From contig NZ_CANMWS010000005.1 in assembly GCF_947501665.1 (NCBI RefSeq), forward strand, positions 162,147 to 226,146: 64,000 nt of DNA, read 5' to 3'. The notes beneath the pieces are model-generated. The model did not search any database and was not told the origin of the DNA. It saw nothing but the letters and a program-made list of their open reading frames with translations. How positions within the stretch are numbered: the first letter of the stretch is position 1; the number at the start of each line of letters is the position of its first letter. The position numbers were made by a program, and so were the translations under genes. Positions 63,204-64,000 of this stretch are shown here, in pieces. This DNA comes from an uncultured Shewanella sp. GTDB taxonomy: Bacteria; Pseudomonadota; Gammaproteobacteria; Enterobacterales; Shewanellaceae.

Positions 63204-64000
63204 CTCTTCTTATTTTACTCAATGAATAAAATAACCCTAAACATTACCAAATTTTAGATAGCACTATATCGACGATAAGAAAGTAAAACTATCATATAAA
63301 TGAATAATTATAAAAAAAATGAAAAAAACAAAAATATTCACTTAACGACAATACAGATAAGTTAACTGTGTTAAAAGTAGGGTTAAGATGATAATTATAA
63401 TAGACTTCAGAGTAAATAATATAATTATACCGAATAATGCAGAACAAGTATTATTTCATACATAAAGCATAAAAAAAATGCCACCTTAGTCAATAAAAAT
63501 GGGGATTATAAGATTAGTCTCCGATGAGCTTATGAATTAAATCATGCAAAAGTACGTATAATACTTCCCAACACTCATAACAATCCCTATGCCTGTATCA
63601 TTTTTCGATGCCTCCTTCCTCTGAAATTGAAAATCCAAACATGTAATATATGAAGCCAGATAAAAACTCTAGCCTTGTTAGGCTAACAGAGTCTTATTCG
63701 CGCCTACTCACTATCCCAACACCGTCAATACTAAAAGCGTCGTAAAGACAGAAATACTAAAGTGAGTCAACACTCAAACAAGGATCGGGCAACAGATAAA
63801 TCTATAGCGAGTTTCTAACAAATTGTTTTACAACACTGTTTATTTTTATACTCTGTATAGTAAGTACCTGAGTATAAAATTACCAACAATTAGAATGATA
63901 TTTGAGCGTTAGATTACCAATGACTGATGCTTGCATTCATGTAATCATTTTTATATAAATATCATTATGATATATACCATTGCTTTTTATAAATGAAACA
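63204..64000. other. Gene-free right edge
   Basis: About 800 AT-rich bases, no supportable ORF. It must contain the promoter of the minus-strand chaperone/effector run. Nothing else recognised. Confidence 0.5.

Overview
The window looks like chromosomal DNA of a low-GC, cold- or marine-type Shewanella (or a close Alteromonadales relative). The main argument is the housekeeping block on the minus strand, mnmC(+) / fabB-pdxB-asd-fimV ... truA-folC-dedD-cvpA-purF. This is the gammaproteobacterial fabB-to-purF neighbourhood in the arrangement I associate with Shewanella. The species is not decided by the sequence alone.

Region by region: 0.6-3.6 kb holds a LysR regulator divergent from a lipoprotein haloalkane dehalogenase and two DUF1330-like small proteins. 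4.4-7.7 kb holds two tandem secreted parallel beta-helix paralogues. 7.7-9.8 kb holds a deaminase fragment, a peptide deformylase and an unrecognised gene. 10.5-16.3 kb is a redox/detoxification cluster: an MDR oxidoreductase with a divergent LysR, then DoxX (YqjF-like), YqjG-type glutathionyl-hydroquinone reductase, a YhaK-type pirin and a YhaJ-like LysR, the same gene set E. coli keeps together. 16.4-19.5 kb holds OmpW with an FNR-type box, a SpoIIAA-like protein, a 26-aa membrane peptide, YbaY and TesB. 19.9-22.3 kb is the 5-oxoprolinase operon pxpABC. 23.1-28.0 kb is purF-cvpA-dedD-folC-truA, in which accD, expected between folC and truA, is missing.

28.1-44.1 kb is a 16-kb accessory island between truA and fimV. 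Its left part is a chromosomal integron: an SOS-box-controlled integrase gene broken by a 17-bp tandem duplication, an attI junction, and a cassette array on the minus strand with five attC sites. One attC is split by an IS30-family element flanked by a TTT duplication. The cassettes encode a MNT-like nucleotidyltransferase, two proteins with HEPN-type RNase motifs and small membrane proteins. The right part holds LysR/qorB, a GNAT acetyltransferase, and a three-gene set of unknown exported coiled-coil proteins with intrinsic hairpins between the genes. A remnant of a further paralogue lies 5 kb upstream of the intact one.

44.1-55.5 kb returns to core genes (fimV, asd, pdxB, fabB, mnmC) plus a paiB-GNAT / MocR divergent unit. 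55.5-64 kb is accessory again. It carries an inverted-repeat element, a decayed partial copy of a hydrolase gene, a Sec-signal subtilase with RTX repeats, an IS256-type remnant and an intact alpha/beta hydrolase. It ends with a minus-strand cluster of a CesT-like type III chaperone followed by two paralogous effector-like proteins with a conserved Cys-His / His core. Three families of short inverted-repeat (MITE-like) elements recur across the window. No rRNA, tRNA or CRISPR array was seen.
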